The translations under genes were made by a program, and so were the position numbers. Shown here piece after piece: positions 5,086 to 8,217 of a DNA stretch of 8,217 bases (its first letter is position 1; each line of letters begins with the position of its first letter). This DNA is from an uncultured Collinsella sp. (GTDB lineage Bacteria > Actinomycetota > Coriobacteriia > Coriobacteriales > Coriobacteriaceae). The stretch lies in the NCBI GenBank assembly GCA_902489955.1, contig CABUBY010000078.1:1-8217 (forward strand), in the 5' to 3' direction. The notes beneath the pieces were generated by a model. That model searched no databases. It was given only the letters and a program-made list of their open reading frames with translations, and had not been told where the DNA came from.

Positions 5086-5470
5086 CTACGCCCCAAGTGC
5101 CGCCATGGGGATCACCGCCACGCCGTCGTCGCGTGTGTAGGCAATGCTCCCCTTTCCAACCACGACCGCCAAAAACGCCGGCGCGGCATTCTGGGCGGCA
5201 GGATTGGAGAGCACTTTCCTCTCCAGCGCCTTGAGATTTCTCGCTCCATCGTCTGCTTTCGCATCACTCAGCTTGACCTCGATGGCTCCCATCCGCACAG
5301 GTCCTCGGTCAGCTTGAGCCTGTTGAAGAGATCCAGGTGCCCAGCGATGGTCCTCTCGTCGGGGCCCGTCTCACCGTACGAGGCGTCCTTTATGAGCGTC
5401 TTGTACGTGACAGCCTGGCTCTCGTTCATGGCAAGAGCTCGCAAAAGGCCGTGTGCAAGCTCGGGCGATC
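5086..5470 (-). pseudogene. Decayed DUF4143-type AAA ATPase, C-terminal fragments
   Basis: Two pieces in different frames are recognisable. From about 5470 down to 5290 the minus strand reads SPELAHGLLRALAMNESQ, then SYGETGPDERTIAGHLDLFN and RLKLTEDLCGWEP. This matches the start of the DUF4143 region of bacterial AAA ATPases (LARN.S.., a winged-helix-like 'T....YLDLL.RL.L.EDLP.W.P'). From 5298 to 5086 another frame reads MGAIEVKLSD, then a lysine-rich helix, NAAPAFLAVVVGKG and VAVIPMAALGA, which is the usual C-terminal nuclease-like end (G-A-I-E-V-K-L) of the same family. About a hundred residues that normally lie between them, and the whole N-terminal P-loop domain, are absent. A TGA interrupts the frame just upstream of 5470. 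It is therefore a non-functional relic. Confidence 0.75.
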
Positions 5471-5487
5471 ATGCGATATACGAAATT

Positions 5488-5556
5488 ACGCCATTCTCAA
5501 TGCTGTTTTTACGCCGTTCTCAATGTAGTTTTTACGCCATTTTCATTGTAGGTTTT
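5488..5556. repeat. Three 23-bp tandem repeats (iteron-like)
   Basis: Units begin at 5488, 5511 and 5534. Each has the form ACGCC-ATTCTCAATG-NNG-TTTTT with few differences, and ACGC at 5557 begins a fourth. On the minus strand the unit reads AAAACTACATTGAGAACGGC. They lie between the stop of the DUF234 ATPase and the ATPase relic, upstream of the latter in its direction of transcription, so they may be what is left of that gene's control region. The 23-bp period is not a multiple of three, and one minus frame runs into stops, so they are not coding. Confidence 0.75.
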
Positions 5557-5612
5557 ACGCTTGGCATCCTTAGCGCGACCCATTCCGAGCAATCACATCA
5601 GAGCGCGCTTGG

Positions 5613-7004
5613 TTATCTCCGCTCGCACATCTCGGCAAACGAAATCAGCTTGGTATCTCCCCTGCTCGCCGCAGCTTCCTGACATCCTTGCGTAAAGCCA
5701 CGCTTCGAGAAGATCACGTAGCTTTTATGCTGACGCCTAAAGAGCTCGCTTCGGTACACGAGCTTTTCCAGAACATCCTCGCCTGCCGGTTCGTTACGCC
5801 ATTTGCACTCCGCAAAGAGCGCCGCGCCCTCTCCGTCGTCGACAATCAAATCGATCTCTTCCTGCGTACGCGTCCGATTGTCCGTTCCCCACCAACGGCC
5901 AACTGTTGCCGGCACCACACCAAGTTCGCCCGCGCGTGCGAGTTCGTACACGTATTGTCTGCATATAAGCTCAAAGACCGTACCCATGTAATCCGATACG
6001 TGCGGCTCAATGCGCCTATACGCCATCTCGGCCATATCGTTTTGAATCAGCCCAATGTTCTGCGGCACAAACTTGTACCAGAACCTAAACATCTGGTCGC
6101 TCAGCAGATACACGGCTCGCTTATTGCTCGTCTCGTTTAGGGGCAGCTCGCGCTCGACAATCCCAAGCGACGCCAGCTTATCCACATAGCTCTTTACGTT
6201 GCTCGCAGGGATTCCCATAGAGCTCGCAATCTCTGAGATCTTCGAGCGCCCCTGGGCAATTGCTTGCACGATCGCATCATATTGCTCGGGATTGCGGCAC
6301 TCTTGCAATAGCAGGTTACTCGGCTCCTCAAAGAGATAGCCCGTAGGAGTAAGAAAAAGACGTTTGATGTTGTCCTCGAGCGATACGGTAGGATCGACTT
6401 TCTCGATATATGCAGGAATGCCGCCCGTCATGCCATAGCAAACCGCAGCGTCTTCGCGACCTATGCTCTGCCACAAACCGAGGGTCGTCGTAAAATCCAG
6501 CGGCATGATCTTAAACTGGGCCGTACGCCTACCGTATAGCGGACTCTCGTAGCCCAGCACCTGCTCTTCCATGAACGAAAGCGACGACCCGCACAGGATA
6601 AGCATGAGCTTGGTCTCTTTGTACAAGTGATCGATCTTGTCTTGCAGCAACGAGCTGATCTCGGGATTCGATTGGGCGAGATAGGGATACTCGTCAATCA
6701 CGACAATCAAACGTTCCGTGCGAGCCATGGTGGCCAACGCATCGAACGCCTCGTCAAAACTACGAAACGACACACCTGCAGCACCAACCGAACCCGCAAG
6801 TATCGCCTGGCTAAAGCCGTGCAGGTTTGCCACTGCATTGGTACGACGAGCTTGAAAGTAAATAGCCTTCTTGCCTTGGATAAACTCTGTGATAAGACGC
6901 GTTTTACCCACGCGACGGCGGCCGTAAATCACAGGCATTTCAAAGGAGCCCGTGCCATACAGTCGATTGAGCTCGGACATTTCCACTGTTCTTCCGATAA
7001 ACAT
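5613..7004 (-). CDS. AAA ATPase with winged helix and C-terminal DUF234 / PD-(D/E)XK-like domain, 463 aa
   Basis: The start (MFIGRTVEMSELNRLY) is the typical opening of archaeal-type ATPases (ATPase_2 family). Walker A is GRRRVGKT at residues 28-35, Walker B is LIVVIDE at 99-105, and a sensor-like strand LMLILCGSS follows at 133-141. 'GMTGGIPAY' (191-199) marks the lid region. Residues ~240-290 form a winged helix-turn-helix (YDAIVQAIAQG, then ISEIASSMGIP, then KSYVDKLASLGIV). The C terminus (~295-463) is DUF234, with E345, D385 and ECK (399-401) in the spacing of a PD-(D/E)XK nuclease core. The family is widespread in bacteria and archaea; its role is not settled, and links to DNA binding or mobile DNA have been suggested. 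The start ATG 7004 has AAGGA seven bases upstream on the minus strand. Length is normal and no damage is seen. Its promoter lies in the palindrome at 7022-7073, which its own winged helix might bind (inference). Confidence 0.9.
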   Translation of the reverse strand: MFIGRTVEMSELNRLYGTGSFEMPVIYGRRRVGKTRLITEFIQGKKAIYFQARRTNAVANLHGFSQAILAGSVGAAGVSFRSFDEAFDALATMARTERLIVVIDEYPYLAQSNPEISSLLQDKIDHLYKETKLMLILCGSSLSFMEEQVLGYESPLYGRRTAQFKIMPLDFTTTLGLWQSIGREDAAVCYGMTGGIPAYIEKVDPTVSLEDNIKRLFLTPTGYLFEEPSNLLLQECRNPEQYDAIVQAIAQGRSKISEIASSMGIPASNVKSYVDKLASLGIVERELPLNETSNKRAVYLLSDQMFRFWYKFVPQNIGLIQNDMAEMAYRRIEPHVSDYMGTVFELICRQYVYELARAGELGVVPATVGRWWGTDNRTRTQEEIDLIVDDGEGAALFAECKWRNEPAGEDVLEKLVYRSELFRRQHKSYVIFSKRGFTQGCQEAAASRGDTKLISFAEMCERR

Positions 7005-7021
7005 AGGGCCATCCTTCCTTC

Positions 7022-7073
7022 ACGTTATAGCTTGCCATATTATACCTTCCTATAATATAGCTAGCTATAACGT
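7022..7073. promoter_or_regulatory. 52-bp near-perfect palindrome containing the ATPase promoter
   Basis: Arms 7022-7044 and 7051-7073 are complementary at 21 of 23 positions around the six-base centre CCTTCC. The outer parts are ACGTTATAGCT / AGCTATAACGT and the inner parts ATATTATA / TATAATAT, all sharing one centre. TATAAT occurs in each arm: on the minus strand at 7044-7039, well placed to drive the ATPase gene 35 bp away, and on the plus strand at 7051-7056. The right arm also contains a perfect 14-bp palindrome TATAGCTAGCTATA (7056-7069). This is strong evidence for a dimeric or tetrameric repressor operator; an RNA hairpin is a less likely alternative because it spans the promoter itself. 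Confidence 0.7.
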
Positions 7074-7127
7074 AATTCGACAAGCGGCGCACGAAAAGGG
7101 GCGATACACCGCCGCACGTGGACCGTT

Positions 7128-7300
7128 CCGGAAAATGTATCCCGTTCTGGAGCCAAAAACTGGGCCGTAGTTTCCGCTAAGCATGCCATCCGGAAAGCGT
7201 GTCCCGTTCTGAGCCTGAATTCTGGGATGCACTTTCCGCTGAAGCTTCTACCGGAAAATGCATCCCATTCCGAGCGCTCATTCCGGGTCACAGTTTCCGC
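7128..7300. repeat. Three tandem 48-bp hairpin units (REP/BIME-like), period 61-62 bp
   Basis: Units at 7129-7176, 7191-7238 and 7252-7299 are each exactly 48 bp, start with CGGAAA and end with TTTCCG, and share internal TCCC and GGG blocks. The middle unit is the most perfect: positions 1-16 pair with 33-48 at 15 of 16 places, counting three G-U wobbles. The outer units pair at about 13 and 11 of 16. Spacers are 14 and 13 bp. The period is not a multiple of three, so ORFs through the region are chance. They sit in a non-coding gap between two divergent genes. Confidence 0.75.
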
Positions 7301-7518
7301 AGGTACAAGGCGACAGTCCGCCGCCCTTATCACATGCCTTCAAATATGCGATCCAGAAACACAAAACAGCAGATAGAATGCTCTTTTTCAAAAAAGTACA
7401 CGTTCCGAAACTTACCAAGACTTCATATCCAGCTACCGTTCACGGTCGCCGATTACCGCCCACCGATTCAAACAAGAAATATGTCGTCAAAAGCAGGTCA
7501 TCTACCTGCATGGTTAGA

Positions 7519-7540
7519 TTTTGGTCAGCTTTTGGTCAGC
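7519..7540 (+). repeat. 11-bp tandem direct repeat, possible operator
   Basis: TTTTGGTCAGC occurs twice without a gap (7519-7529 and 7530-7540). The second copy runs into CAGCTGA, which recurs at 7555-7561. The repeat starts 77 bp before the start codon and ends 55 bp before it, the usual zone for promoter-proximal regulator binding. One turn of DNA per repeat would place two protomers on the same face. Confidence 0.5.
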
Positions 7541-7577
7541 TGAGCGGCAAGTTCCAGCTGATACGTTTTTGCTACCC

Positions 7578-7586
7578 AAAAGGAGG
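7578..7586 (+). promoter_or_regulatory. Ribosome binding site AAAAGGAGG
   Basis: A full-strength Shine-Dalgarno lies nine bases before the ATG at 7596 and fixes that start. The frame is open from there to the window edge. Confidence 0.8.
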
Positions 7587-7595
7587 CGGTAGCTC

Positions 7596-8217
7596 ATGAC
7601 CCATTGCAATGACCAGCTCATCGACCAACTGCTCACTCAAGCCGAACAAGAGGGGCGCTGTCTGATTCCCCCGAGCACGGCGATCCGAAAAGCGCTCCTT
7701 CGGCGCACCGGCGGCACGGTTGTCTCGCCCATGCCGGGGTTGTTTGCGCGAAAAACGCGCTGGGATGAGCTCAACCGGGCGCAGCGTCATTGCGAGATTA
7801 TTCGCGCCCTTGCGATCATCCACCCCGATTGGACGTTCTGCTCGTTTTCGGCAGCTTGCCTGCTGGGGCTCGAGGTCTCGTGGCGACATCTGAATGTCGT
7901 GCATGTTTGCAGCTCGACAAAGCCGTCGGCTCGTCCGGGCGCACATATTCAGCGACACCAGATTGAGCCGGCCGGAGCAATACGCAGAGCCGGCATATCG
8001 GTAACGCCGCCCATCCAAACGGCCACAGATTGCCTGCTGCAAACTGGTTTTGCCGACGGCATGCCCATTGCCGATTCGGCGATCTCAAAGCTCGGCCTTG
8101 CGCCGGAACAGCTGATGGAGGCCGTTGAGCAACGAGCGACTGCCCGCAATGGTCGCGCGATTCGCACCGCCCTCACAACGCTTCGATATGCCGACGCCCG
8201 CGCCGAGAGCGGCGGGG
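7596..8217 (+). CDS. AbiEi-antitoxin-like / DUF559-type protein, 3'-truncated by window
   Basis: The frame from ATG 7596 has no stop to the right edge, giving 207 codons. The N-terminal part (IPPSTAIRKALLRRTGGTVV, then SPMPGLFARKTRWDEL) resembles the winged-helix 'antitoxin' opening of type IV AbiEi-family proteins, where a short basic helix is followed by a 'G-L-F/Y-A' turn. The middle (RALAIIHPDWTFCSFSAACL, then LGLEVSW and HLNVVHVC) matches the nucleotidyltransferase-like AbiEi core, in which 'S..SAA...G' is common. The visible end, ADARAESGG, is the linker that in many actinobacterial relatives precedes a DUF559/Vsr-like endonuclease domain, which would lie just outside the window. In AbiE systems the AbiEi protein represses its own promoter through such a wing, which fits the direct repeat upstream. 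No toxin partner can be seen in the window. The family call is from remembered patterns, not a search. Confidence 0.65.
   Translation, partial: MTHCNDQLIDQLLTQAEQEGRCLIPPSTAIRKALLRRTGGTVVSPMPGLFARKTRWDELNRAQRHCEIIRALAIIHPDWTFCSFSAACLLGLEVSWRHLNVVHVCSSTKPSARPGAHIQRHQIEPAGAIRRAGISVTPPIQTATDCLLQTGFADGMPIADSAISKLGLAPEQLMEAVEQRATARNGRAIRTALTTLRYADARAESGG

Larger units (their letters stand above)
7313..7595. other. Gap upstream of the right-edge gene, no gene seen
   Basis: This is a non-coding region of lower GC than the genes around it. It contains a short A/T palindrome CTTTTTCAAAAAAG (about 7383-7396), a -10-like TAGAAT (7374-7379) without a -35 partner, the 11-bp direct repeat at 7519-7540, and the ribosome binding site of the next gene. 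I see no open frame with a credible start. Confidence 0.5.

Noticed and set aside
4857..5234. 125-codon ORF with TTG start in copy B
   Set aside because: It is the frameshifted peptide relic reading on antisense to the ATPase relic; there is no ribosome site and the sequence after the helix is compositionally odd.
7128..7300. CRISPR array
   Set aside because: Units are palindromic over their full length and diverged, with 13-14 bp gaps too short and not unique enough to be spacers, and no cas genes.
7061..7333. 90-codon minus-strand ORF through the hairpin repeats
   Set aside because: It runs through repeats with a 61-62 bp period that do not preserve frame, and has no ribosome binding site.

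Overview
The window is high-GC (about 60% by eye) bacterial chromosome. Its best fit is a gut-type Actinobacterium of the class Coriobacteriia, with a Collinsella-like genome as my leading guess. I infer this from base composition, strong GGAG-type ribosome binding sites, a sortase-anchored surface protein with an X2-like module, and a partial AbiEi/DUF559-like gene of a style I associate with Collinsella. Nothing in the window proves the taxon.

Layout. (1) 3-1073 (+) is the C-terminal part of a cell-wall-anchored surface protein with a LAATG sorting motif. (2) 1256-2491 (+) is a helical conserved protein of unknown function. (3) Convergent to it, 2533-3267 (-) is a DEDDh 3'-5' exonuclease. 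(4) 3310-3978 and 4669-5070 are two copies, in the same orientation, of one intergenic element. They flank a SIMPL-domain gene (4005-4646, -). Copy A carries an intact 41-codon hydrophobic/basic peptide gene (3729-3854, +) that looks like a type I toxin, with a hairpin that would bury its Shine-Dalgarno. Copy B has lost the start region and the stop codon of that peptide. (5) 5086-5470 (-) is the wreck of a DUF4143-type AAA ATPase, followed leftward-to-rightward by three 23-bp tandem repeats (5488-5556). (6) 5613-7004 (-) is an intact ATPase with a C-terminal DUF234/PD-(D/E)XK-like domain. Its promoter lies inside a 52-bp palindrome (7022-7073). (7) 7128-7299 holds three 48-bp hairpin units. 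(8) 7596 to the right edge (+) is the start of an AbiEi-antitoxin-like/DUF559-type gene, with an 11-bp direct repeat in its upstream region.

How the parts relate. The minus-strand genes (DUF234 ATPase, ATPase relic, SIMPL, exonuclease) are separated by the duplicated element. On the minus strand each copy ends in a hairpin plus T-rich tail just before the leader of the next gene, so each copy can act as an insulator/terminator. A transcript running past the SIMPL stop would be antisense to the peptide gene before reaching that terminator. This is the most interesting candidate system in the window: a duplicated, decaying type I toxin-like module embedded in intergenic DNA. The right part looks like accessory/defence-type DNA: two AAA-ATPase genes, an AbiEi-like gene and several repeat families. 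No rRNA, tRNA, CRISPR array or transposase was seen.
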